In this document: piece by piece, positions 1-5,674 of the stretch | Numbering within the stretch: the stretch's first letter is position 1 | Layout of the letters: every line of letters starts with the position of its first letter | Source of the DNA: AP-15 sp035509615 | GTDB taxonomy: Bacteria > Pseudomonadota > Alphaproteobacteria > ATCC43930 > CGMCC-115725 | Length of the DNA: 6,206 nt | Direction of reading: 5' to 3' | NCBI GenBank assembly: GCA_035509615.1 | Contig: DATJLK010000194.1 | Location: forward strand, 1-6,206 | Program-made: the position numbers and the translations under genes | The notes under the pieces: model-generated | What the model was told of the DNA's origin: nothing | Seen by the model: only the letters and a program-made list of their open reading frames with translations | Databases searched by the model: none

Positions 1-101
1 AGCATTTCACGAGCAATATTGCGGATCGCGGCTGCCATCGGTGGCTTCCCCATCTTCAAATCGATTAAGCAAGCTGCCCGTTCTTACTCTTCGGCGCAAC
101 C

Positions 102-144
102 CGTCAATCGCCATCGCTGCCGTCGATGGCGGCTGCAATTGACG
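102..144. repeat. imperfect inverted repeat overlapping a -35 box
   Basis: The left arm CGTCAATCGCCATCG (102-116) pairs with CGATGGCG (124-131) and then, after a 6-nt bulge, with ATTGACG (138-144). This gives 15 paired bases around a 7-nt loop. The right outer arm contains the putative -35 hexamer TTGACG (139-144). It could be an operator or a hairpin at the end of an upstream transcript. No T-run follows, so it is not a standard intrinsic terminator. Confidence 0.4.
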
Positions 145-168
145 ATGGAATTGTGGTCTTATTACAAT
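139..168 (+). promoter_or_regulatory. putative sigma-70 promoter of the membrane-protein gene
   Basis: TTGACG (139-144) and TACAAT (163-168) are close to the -35 and -10 consensus, with an 18-bp spacer. The expected transcription start is near 175. That is only 2-5 nt before the possible start codons GTG (177) and ATG (180), so the transcript would be almost leaderless. This fits the absence of a Shine-Dalgarno upstream of 177. It is inferred from sequence match only. Confidence 0.5.
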
Positions 169-176
169 AACCTTAC

Positions 177-764
177 GTGATGAATGATGACATGCGCCGA
201 ATGACAGAGCGTATCGACCGCATCGACGCCGCGGATGGCAATACGCTTACAACAAAATGGTTTAACGAATTGGCTGCGGTTTGGCGCCGTTGCTGGTCTT
301 CCATCGGGTTCGGCAAGGGGAGCAGGCACATGACGGGTTTTGGGAACTGGTTGAATGAATCCAAGCTTAACCTGATGGAAATCACGACCCTACGCAATAG
401 CATCACCGGTCTGCCGGGTTGGCAGGACATCAAATCGGATAAGATTGCAGAATATGCCTTAATATTACGGCGTATCTCATGCAGTAGAAATCGAACCGTT
501 GCTCTGGACTCACTTTACAATCTGTGGCCTCTCTATGAGACCCAGCAAAACAGATCGAGGAGTGGAGTGTCAGCGACCGGCTGGGTTGTGGCTTTTGTAT
601 CTGCCTTGTTGCTTTTATTGATTTGGTGGGTATTGACGCATATCGGAACCGCGTCAGGGCAGATAAATTTAGGAGACATCAATACTCGCGGCGTGCTCGC
701 ATTCTTATTTGGCCTTACCACAGTAGGCATAATAATAATAGTGGTTGTTGCCATTTTTTTTTGA
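177..764 (+). CDS. membrane protein of unknown function (N-terminal part, probably frameshifted)
   Basis: 195 residues; the function is not recognised. The first ~130 residues are polar and rich in Trp, Arg and Asn, probably cytoplasmic, with a possible helical stretch near the start (RMTERIDRID). Two hydrophobic segments follow, about residues 132-156 and 172-195, the second ending in IIIIVVVAIFF directly at the stop. The start may be GTG 177 or ATG 180; no ribosome site is visible, but a promoter ends at 168. Its base composition is clearly more AT-rich than the catabolic genes downstream, suggesting a transferred or accessory gene. The stop at 762-764 sits at the end of a nine-T run. Losing one T would continue the protein into the 745-966 frame and add a charged linker plus a third membrane helix. 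I think the intact form is probably one 262-residue protein, but two overlapping genes remain possible. Confidence 0.65.
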   Translation: MMNDDMRRMTERIDRIDAADGNTLTTKWFNELAAVWRRCWSSIGFGKGSRHMTGFGNWLNESKLNLMEITTLRNSITGLPGWQDIKSDKIAEYALILRRISCSRNRTVALDSLYNLWPLYETQQNRSRSGVSATGWVVAFVSALLLLLIWWVLTHIGTASGQINLGDINTRGVLAFLFGLTTVGIIIIVVVAIFF

Positions 765-966
765 ATCAGGAGAAACAACGCTGGACCAACGCTTTCAACG
801 GGGTAAGGACATTTTAACCATTCTAATCGGGTTGCTCGGTGTAATCCTCGGATATTATTTTGGTCAGGCGAACGCCTACGCTGATAAGCATGGCGGCCAA
901 GCAGTTTCTACCGACGGGACGAATACAAGTGGGCGATCGAATCCGTCGGGTGCAGCGGCAAAATAA
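745..966 (+). CDS. small single-helix membrane ORF, likely the C-terminal part of the preceding gene
   Basis: This frame encodes a charged linker (ESGETTLDQRFQRGKD), a glycine-rich membrane helix (ILTILIGLLGVILGYYFG, with small residues spaced three to four apart) and a polar Ser/Gly/Asn-rich tail. It has no ATG. The TTG at 745 lies inside the preceding gene with no ribosome site. The better independent start would be a rare CTG at 781, seven nt after AGGAGA (768-773), giving 62 residues. From memory, a linker with RGK followed by a helix ending in G-x-Y-F-G resembles the end of larger membrane proteins. Together with the T run at the junction, this favours reading it as the displaced C-terminus of the 177-764 gene. 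Function unknown. Confidence 0.5.
   Translation: MLPFFFESGETTLDQRFQRGKDILTILIGLLGVILGYYFGQANAYADKHGGQAVSTDGTNTSGRSNPSGAAAK
754..762 (+). other. nine-T homopolymer at a frame junction
   Basis: Nine consecutive T end the 177-764 frame (ATT TTT TTT TGA). The frame used by 745-966 is open across the same run. Removing one T, or slippage by polymerase or ribosome with the same net effect, joins the two frames into one 262-residue reading. The tract itself is certain; its effect is inference. Confidence 0.6.
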
Positions 967-1096
967 CGGCATTGCGTCCTCCGCCGCTGTGGGAAGGGCA
1001 GTGCCGCGGCGGCCCCGGCCGAATTGTCCGACAGGATCATGCCTCTCGCGAAGACGGTTGCATCCGGGATCGTGCAGCGGCATTTAGACGGCTAAA

Positions 1097-1114
1097 CGAT
1101 CGGTATACCGGTCG
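1097..1114. promoter_or_regulatory. TetR-type operator-like palindrome upstream of the dioxygenase gene
   Basis: CGATCGGTATACCGGTCG is an 18-bp palindrome with one mismatched pair (8 of 9), centred on GTATAC and ending 29 bp before the ATG at 1144. Palindromes of this size with a TA-rich centre and CGG/CCG arms are typical of TetR-family repressor sites, which often control aromatic and lipid catabolism. No regulator gene is in the window. A weak -35/-10 pair (TTGCAT 1058-1063, CATTTA 1081-1086, 17-bp spacer) would put the palindrome over the transcription start region. Function is inferred. Confidence 0.45.
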
Positions 1115-1131
1115 GAACGAGGCCCGCGTAC

Positions 1132-1137
1132 AGGAGG
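1132..1137 (+). promoter_or_regulatory. strong Shine-Dalgarno for the two-domain dioxygenase gene
   Basis: AGGAGG lies 6 nt before the ATG at 1144. It fixes that start and suggests efficient translation. It is the best ribosome site in the window. Confidence 0.8.
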
Positions 1138-1143
1138 ACCACA

Positions 1144-2364
1144 ATGTCAGCCGTCGTCCAGCGCTATAATGTCGGGGGAGTATATCTGCCGCGGCCGTTC
1201 AAGGTTCGCCGGCTCGGCCATTTCGGCTTCAATGTCGAAAAACTGCCCGAGGGGCGCGAGTTTTATGGCGATCTCCTCGGCTTTACCGCTTCCGACACGC
1301 TCGATTTCTCGCGGGCACCATGGTTCCCGAAAGATGCCGAGGTCGGCGACCCGCGCGGCTATTTTATGCGCTACGGCACCGACCATCACGCTTTTGTGCT
1401 GTTTCCAAAGCGGGTGATGGACCATCGCGCCGACCGCAAATTCGCGCCGGAGGTCACGATCAACCAGATCACCTGGCAATGCGGCAGCCTGCGCGAGATC
1501 GCCGAGGCGCATGATTATTTCGTGCACCATCAGGTCCGCGTGCAACGCGTCGGGCGCGATATGCCGGGCAGCAACTGGCACGTTTATGTCTACGATCCCG
1601 ATGGCCACACCAATGAATTCTATTACGGCATCGAACAGATCGGCTGGAACCAGCTGTCAAAACCGCGCGACATGTATTATCGCGGCTTTAATGAAAAGCC
1701 GTCATTGCCGCAGATGTCGGAGGCGGCGGAATTGTTCGAAGCGCAGGACAAGGGCATCGACGTGCTCTCCGGCCACCGCCCGCAGCGGCCGATGACCGCG
1801 AGCTATGATGTCGAAGGAGTGTTGCTGCCGCGGCCGTTCAAGATTACCAGGATCGGGCCGCTAAGCCTGTTTGTCGACGATGTCGAACGCGCCGAAGCGT
1901 TCTATGGCGAGCGGCTCGGTTTTGTGAAGAGCGAGGAGGTGCGCTATCGCGGCGCCCGCTGCATCTTTATGCGCTGCGGCGCCGAACACCACAGCCTCGG
2001 GCTCTTCCCAAAGGAACTGCGCGGCAGCATCGGCCTCAGCCCGCATACGACCTGCATGTCGTTTGGTGTCGAACTCGGCAGCTACGCGCAATTGCGCGAA
2101 GCCGTCAAATTCCTCAAGGCGCATGGCGTCAGCTTTATCGACGCGATCCCGCCCGAACTTTATCCTGGCATCGACTATTCGGCATTCGCGCTCGATCCCG
2201 ACGGTCACTGCATCCAGCTCTATTACTACATGGAGCAGGTCGGCTGGGACGGCCGGGTCCGCCCGGCGGCGGAGCGCCGCCAGGTCAACGGCAATTGGCC
2301 CGAGGCGTTGGAGCCGCTATCCGATACCTATGTCGACCAGGTGTTCCAGGGCCCGCTCGGCTAG
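1144..2364 (+). CDS. two-domain VOC-family protein, probable extradiol (ring-cleaving) dioxygenase
   Basis: 406 residues made of two homologous vicinal-oxygen-chelate domains, about 8-172 and 221-375. Each opens with Y-x-V-x-G-V-x-LPRPFK-x-x-R-x-G and ends with DPDGH...EQ-x-GW. Extradiol dioxygenases of this superfamily cleave catechols next to the hydroxyls using Fe(II) held by His-His-Glu. Domain 1 keeps all three ligands (H26, H81 or H82, E158) and a Tyr ten residues before the Glu (Y148), spaced like Tyr250-Glu260 of BphC. In domain 2 the equivalents are P239, H282/H283 and Q358, with F348 for the Tyr, so it should not bind metal. BphC and HsaC have it the other way round, with the C-terminal domain active. 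An 18-bp sequence is repeated exactly at 1186-1203 and 1825-1842, at the head of each domain. The nearby HsaA-like hydroxylase supports a role in aromatic-ring cleavage. Another VOC activity cannot be excluded. Confidence 0.85.
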   Translation: MSAVVQRYNVGGVYLPRPFKVRRLGHFGFNVEKLPEGREFYGDLLGFTASDTLDFSRAPWFPKDAEVGDPRGYFMRYGTDHHAFVLFPKRVMDHRADRKFAPEVTINQITWQCGSLREIAEAHDYFVHHQVRVQRVGRDMPGSNWHVYVYDPDGHTNEFYYGIEQIGWNQLSKPRDMYYRGFNEKPSLPQMSEAAELFEAQDKGIDVLSGHRPQRPMTASYDVEGVLLPRPFKITRIGPLSLFVDDVERAEAFYGERLGFVKSEEVRYRGARCIFMRCGAEHHSLGLFPKELRGSIGLSPHTTCMSFGVELGSYAQLREAVKFLKAHGVSFIDAIPPELYPGIDYSAFALDPDGHCIQLYYYMEQVGWDGRVRPAAERRQVNGNWPEALEPLSDTYVDQVFQGPLG

Positions 2365-2693
2365 TCCGAGTGCTCCGGATCCTTTCGGATCGGCTCAACG
2401 ATATGCTGCAGTAAGACTTGGTTCACTGCCGCGAAGAAGCGGGAAGAATCTTTTGAGCTGTCTTTGCTTGAGGCAGCAAGTCCGGGGAGCCCGGAACCCG
2501 GGAAACTTGAGTATAGGAATACATAGGGTGCGGGGTTCATCGGTTCCGGGCCTGGCCCAACCCGAGCGGCAGCCGCGACCGGCGGTTCGCCCGCGCCCCG
2601 ATTTCGCCCGGTTCTTCTAGGGCCGGGCGCTTCAAGGAAGATGTCGATGATGCCCGATCGGACGGCGCTCTCGCGGTTTAGGGGGGTTCTCGC
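2365..2693. other. 329-bp spacer without a supported gene
   Basis: No convincing gene is seen. Small hairpins occur: GATCC-TTTC-GGATC (2378-2391), just after the dioxygenase stop, and TCCGGG-GAG-CCCGGA (2481-2495). Neither has a following T-run, so neither is a clear terminator. The spacer is long enough to hold a separate promoter for the two downstream genes, but I cannot point to a good -35/-10 pair. The last bases supply the ribosome site TAGGGGGG (2679-2686), 7 nt before the next ATG. Confidence 0.4.
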
Positions 2694-3626
2694 ATGAAGT
2701 CGTTCCGGTTTGGTGTCAATGTCGGCCCGTCGCGTTCCCGCCAGGAATGGGTCGAAAAGGCGCGCAGGATCGAAGCCCTCGGCTACGACGTGCTGACCGT
2801 TCCGGATCACCTGACCGAGTTCTTCGCCCCCATTCCCGCTCTGGTCAGCGCGGCCGAAGCGACGACGACGCTCCGGGTCGGCACAAATGTGCTTAACAAC
2901 GACTTCCGGCATCCTGTCCTGGTAGCGCGCGAGGCGGCGACGATCGACCTTCTGACCAGCGGTCGATTTGTGCTCGGCTTGGGGGCCGGGTATATGCAAA
3001 CCGAATACGATCAAGCGGGGTTGGTCTTTGATCGCGGCGGCGTCAGAGTCGAGCGGTTGGCAGAAGCGGTCGCGGTCATAAAGGACCTGATGAGCGGCGT
3101 GCCGGTCACCTTTGCCGGTCGGCACTATCGCGTCACCGGCCACCAGATCCACCCGCTCCCGGTCCAGCGGCCTCACCCCCCGATTGCCATCGGCGGCAAT
3201 GGCCGCCGGCTGTTAACGCTCGCCGCGCGGGAAGCCGACATAATCGGCTTCACCGGCATTACGTTCCGACGCGGTGGCACCGCGCCCGACCCCTCGGGAT
3301 GGACGGTGTCGGGCGTCGATCAGCGCATTGAACTCGTCCGAACAGCCGCCGGCAGCCGGTTTCCCAGCCTGGAGCTGAATGCGCTCGTCCAACGGGTAGT
3401 GGTCGTCGACGACCGCAGGCGGGCAGCCGAGGAGCTGGCACGCCAATGGAACCAGCTGTCCGCCGCGGAGATCCTCGAGAGCCCGTTTGTGCTGATCGGG
3501 ACGATCGACCAGATGGTCGATGATGTGTTGGCCCGCCGAGAACGTTGGGGCTTCTCTTATCTGACGATTTTTGAGCCCTATCTGAGTGCATTCGCCCCGG
3601 TTGTCGCCCGGCTTCGCGCAAGGTAG
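2694..3626 (+). CDS. LLM-class flavin/F420-dependent oxidoreductase (MSMEG_2516-like family)
   Basis: 310 residues with the bacterial-luciferase-like (LLM) TIM-barrel pattern. It shows FRFGVNVGPS at the start, ARRIEALGYDVLTVPDHL (residues 23-40), TTTLRVGTNVLNNDFRHPV (57-75), LTSGRFVLGLGAGY (87-100) and HPPIAIGGNG near 161-170. The length and pattern fit the family known as F420_MSMEG_2516 (TIGR03621), whose members are predicted to use F420 or FMN for hydride transfer or monooxygenation; few have known substrates. The ATG at 2694 follows a G-rich ribosome site. The gene ends 48 bp before the hydroxylase gene on the same strand, so the two are probably cotranscribed. Its role could be reducing or oxidising a pathway intermediate. 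Cofactor choice and substrate cannot be read from the sequence. The fold assignment is secure, the subfamily less so. Confidence 0.88.
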   Translation: MKSFRFGVNVGPSRSRQEWVEKARRIEALGYDVLTVPDHLTEFFAPIPALVSAAEATTTLRVGTNVLNNDFRHPVLVAREAATIDLLTSGRFVLGLGAGYMQTEYDQAGLVFDRGGVRVERLAEAVAVIKDLMSGVPVTFAGRHYRVTGHQIHPLPVQRPHPPIAIGGNGRRLLTLAAREADIIGFTGITFRRGGTAPDPSGWTVSGVDQRIELVRTAAGSRFPSLELNALVQRVVVVDDRRRAAEELARQWNQLSAAEILESPFVLIGTIDQMVDDVLARRERWGFSYLTIFEPYLSAFAPVVARLRAR

Positions 3627-3674
3627 AAGTGCACTATCGTAAAAATCCGTTGCGGGCACCCGGAGCAAGAAGCG

Positions 3675-4844
3675 ATGACGCCTGAGGCCTATCTCGACCG
3701 TGTGCACGCCTTGCTGCCGGCGGTGCGCGAACGCGCCGGACGGGCCGAGCAGCTACGTCGGATGCCGGATGAGACTTTTGCCGATTTCCAGCAGGCGGGA
3801 CTGTTTCGCGCGTTGCAGCCAAAGCGATATGGCGGTTACGAACTCGATCCCGGCATCCTCTACCAGGCGGTGATCGAGGTTGCCGCCGCTTGCGGCTCGA
3901 CCGGCTGGCTCCTGGGTGTCCTCGGGGTCCACAACTGGCATCTGGCAATCCTGTCGCCGCGGGCACAGGCGGATGTCTGGGGTGAGGACGACAGCGTCCA
4001 AGTGTCGACCTCGCTGGCGCCGACCGGCACCGTTGAGCGCGTTGATGGTGGGTTTCACATCCGCGGCCGCTGGTCGTTTTCGAGTGGGTGCGATCATTGC
4101 GGGTGGGCGGTGCTGGGCGGCGCGGTGCCGCCGGCCGCACCCGGCGAGCCGCCCGAAGCGAGGGTTTTTCTGCTGCCGCGCTGCGATTATCGGATCGACG
4201 ACAACTGGCATGTGGCCGGCCTCTGCGCCACCGGCAGCAAGGATATCGTCGTCGCTGGCGCCGATGTCCCCGAGTACCGCACTCATTCCTACCACGACGC
4301 CTTCGTCCTCAACCATCCGGGCGCGGCGATCAACCCGGCGCCGCTCTATCGGCTGCCATTCGGGCTCATTTTTACCTATGGCATCGTCGCGCCAGCGATT
4401 GGTGCGGCACAAGGCGCCTTGACCGCATTGCGCGAGCAGGCGGCGAAACGGATCAACGTACGGGACGGTTCGCGCGCCGTCGAAGATCCATTTATGCAAT
4501 ATCGCCTGGCTGAGGCGGCAGCTGAAATCGACGCCGCGCGCGAGCGCATGCTCGCCAATTTTGCCGAGATGATGCGGCTGGCACGCGCCGGGAAGGAAAT
4601 TCCGCTCGCTGCCCGCGCCCGCTATCGCTGGGATTCCGGCAAGGCGATCGAGCGCAGCGTCGATGCCGTCGACCGGCTGTTCGAAGCCAGCGGCGGGCAC
4701 GGCATCTTTCTCGACAATCCGATCCAGCGCGCCTGGCGAGACGTGCATGCGATGCGCGCCCATGCCGGCAACAACCCCGAGCGCGCCGCTTTTATCTTTG
4801 GCCGTTCCGAATTCGGCCTGCCGCCGCAGGACATCCGATTTTGA
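3675..4844 (+). CDS. HsaA-like flavin-dependent monooxygenase, oxygenase component (acyl-CoA dehydrogenase fold)
   Basis: 389 residues, close to the 394 of mycobacterial HsaA. HsaA is the oxygenase half of the two-component 3-HSA hydroxylase, which adds a second hydroxyl to the phenolic ring in steroid degradation. Resemblance runs end to end: LRRMPDETFADFQQAG (28-42), ACGSTGW (72-78), VHNWHLAIL (85-93), RAQADVWGED (96-105), SFSSGCDH (134-141), ATGSKDIVV (185-193), AGKEIP (305-310), RLFEASGG (334-341), WRDVHAMRAHAGNNPERA (354-371) and EFGLPP (379-384). In this family reduced flavin is delivered by a separate reductase (HsaB type), and none is present here. It lacks the Glu-based acyl-CoA oxidation context of true dehydrogenases, and the SSGCDH and WRDxHA motifs are those of the hydroxylase group. 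A GGAG (3662-3665) precedes the ATG. Co-location with an extradiol dioxygenase supports catechol formation then cleavage. The exact substrate is unknown, so no gene symbol is given. Confidence 0.9.
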   Translation: MTPEAYLDRVHALLPAVRERAGRAEQLRRMPDETFADFQQAGLFRALQPKRYGGYELDPGILYQAVIEVAAACGSTGWLLGVLGVHNWHLAILSPRAQADVWGEDDSVQVSTSLAPTGTVERVDGGFHIRGRWSFSSGCDHCGWAVLGGAVPPAAPGEPPEARVFLLPRCDYRIDDNWHVAGLCATGSKDIVVAGADVPEYRTHSYHDAFVLNHPGAAINPAPLYRLPFGLIFTYGIVAPAIGAAQGALTALREQAAKRINVRDGSRAVEDPFMQYRLAEAAAEIDAARERMLANFAEMMRLARAGKEIPLAARARYRWDSGKAIERSVDAVDRLFEASGGHGIFLDNPIQRAWRDVHAMRAHAGNNPERAAFIFGRSEFGLPPQDIRF

Positions 4845-5277
4845 GGCGGATGGCAGCGTGGCCGCCGCGAGCGGCGTCTGTGCCGTGAGTTGACCGTCGG
4901 GGGCCTTCACTCGTGCTGGAGGAATGCGACGAGCAGAAATGGGCTGTATCCCCGATCGTGCTCGTTGCCGGCAAAGCATTAGCGACGCGCGTCACGGTAA
5001 CCCGGCGCCGCTCTGCAAACTGATCTTGAGGTCATTTTTGATTGCTGGGCGGGAGCGCCGATCGTGCTTCAATTTCGACACAGATGCGACCCGCCAGCGT
5101 CTCGACAGCCTGATCGGGCGTTCTTGCGCTTGCCTGCGAGCCGGTAGAGCGCACAAGACACGTCTTCATCGGCACCGGCGCGCGGTGCGACGGCCGTTGC
5201 GTCGCAAACAACAGAGCGGGGGGTGGGGAAGGCGGGTGGGCGCAGATCGCTCCCACTTTGCGGGCATTAGACTAGCT
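4845..5277. other. about 430 bp without a supported gene
   Basis: No reading frame here shows a recognisable protein. A long frame starting at ATG 4924 is open through to 5346, but only its last ~22 codons look like anything (a recombinase remnant, annotated separately). A short frame at about 4890-5022 (with LEECDEQKWAVSPIVLVAGK) is protein-like but has no homolog I recognise. The GC-rich arms GCCGC and GCGGC shortly after 4844 could form a hairpin downstream of the hydroxylase gene, without a T-run. The region may be eroded mobile-element sequence, since the N-terminal half of the recombinase should lie here and is not detectable. Confidence 0.4.
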
Positions 5278-5648
5278 GACCGTTTTCGACTAACGGCGGA
5301 CCAGACCGCCGATGCCGTCGCGGCGGCGCGCGGGCGAGCGCTGTGACGCGCGGCGCTTGCCGCCCGTCCGATGCCGCGCCCGACTGCGCCGACCTGTTCG
5401 CAGCGGCCGGCGCAGTCTGGGCAGCGCTGCTCGGCCTCGCGCGCCCGATCGAGCCGAGGCATGTCCGTGCCCGCACCGGCAAGGGCCGGGCGCGCGCCAA
5501 AGCGAATGGGCAGAGCCTCGGCCGCAGGCCAAAGCTCACCCCGCACCAGCGCAGCGAAGCAATCGAGCGCCGCGACCAAGGCGAGCCGCTCGGCAGCATC
5601 GCCCGCAGCTACAACGTCCATCCGAGCACGATTTCAAGGCTGACGGCG
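5278..5648 (+). pseudogene. decayed serine recombinase (resolvase/invertase), C-terminal remnant
   Basis: The clear part starts near 5463: VRARTGKGRARAKANG, then GRRPKLTPHQRSEAIERRD and a Hin/resolvase-type helix-turn-helix ending IARSYNVHPSTISRL (to 5642). This is the usual DNA-binding tail of Tn3/invertase-type serine recombinases, which act in site-specific recombination. Upstream the match fades but can still be followed: CADLFAAAGAVWAALLGLAR corresponds to the family's W-A-D-T-T...G-x-L-x-L-T-V-L-G-G-L-A segment, with the normal E-F-E-R replaced. Before a TGA at 5344-5346, in another frame, DRFRLTADQTADAVAAARG resembles the D-R-L-A-R-S-T segment. So there is a frameshift near 5340, the catalytic Ser N-terminus is missing, and the normal stop is lost: the frame runs on to 5819 antisense to the next gene. 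It cannot make an active recombinase. It marks past mobile-element activity beside the TNT gene. Confidence 0.75.
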
Positions 5649-5674
5649 TTAGCCCTCCGACGCCACGAGTATCG

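Larger units (their letters stand above)
1..172. other. left-edge region with no certain gene
   Basis: No gene is certain here. Plus frame 1 is open from the window edge to a TGA at 178-180, which overlaps the ATG at 180 as TGATG. It could be the tail of an upstream gene, but its translation shows no recognisable motif. On the minus strand an ATG at 53-51 opens a frame that runs off the edge (MGKPPMAAAIRNIAREM...), which would be the start of a divergent gene, but its Shine-Dalgarno is poor. The two readings are mutually exclusive. The stretch also holds two near-identical 15-mers (31-45 and 116-130, 13 of 15 matching). Confidence 0.3.

Noticed and set aside
981..1012. CCGCCGC...GCGGCGG hairpin after the membrane gene
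   Set aside because: The 18-nt loop and absent T-run do not support an intrinsic terminator; such pairs are common in GC-rich DNA.
2378..2391. GATCC-TTTC-GGATC hairpin after the dioxygenase stop
   Set aside because: Only five base pairs and no following T-run, so it is not a convincing terminator.
2361..3176. 271-codon minus-strand open frame
   Set aside because: It lies mostly antisense to the LLM oxidoreductase and shows no domain motif; long shadow frames are expected at this GC content.
3753..4979. 408-codon minus-strand open frame
   Set aside because: Antisense shadow of the HsaA-like hydroxylase, whose family match on the plus strand is end to end.
4890..5022. Short plus-strand frame containing LEECDEQKWAVSPIVLVAGK
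   Set aside because: Composition is protein-like but it has only weak starts, is 44 codons or fewer and matches nothing I recognise.
5032..5256. 74-codon minus-strand frame, with an internal start MKTCLVRSTGSQ
   Set aside because: Briefly resembled a resolvase N-terminus, but lacks the YxRVS motif, has no ribosome site and shows no family pattern.
5166..5621. Overlapping minus-strand frames over the recombinase remnant
   Set aside because: Ala/Arg-rich low-complexity translations without motifs; the plus strand carries recognisable recombinase sequence.
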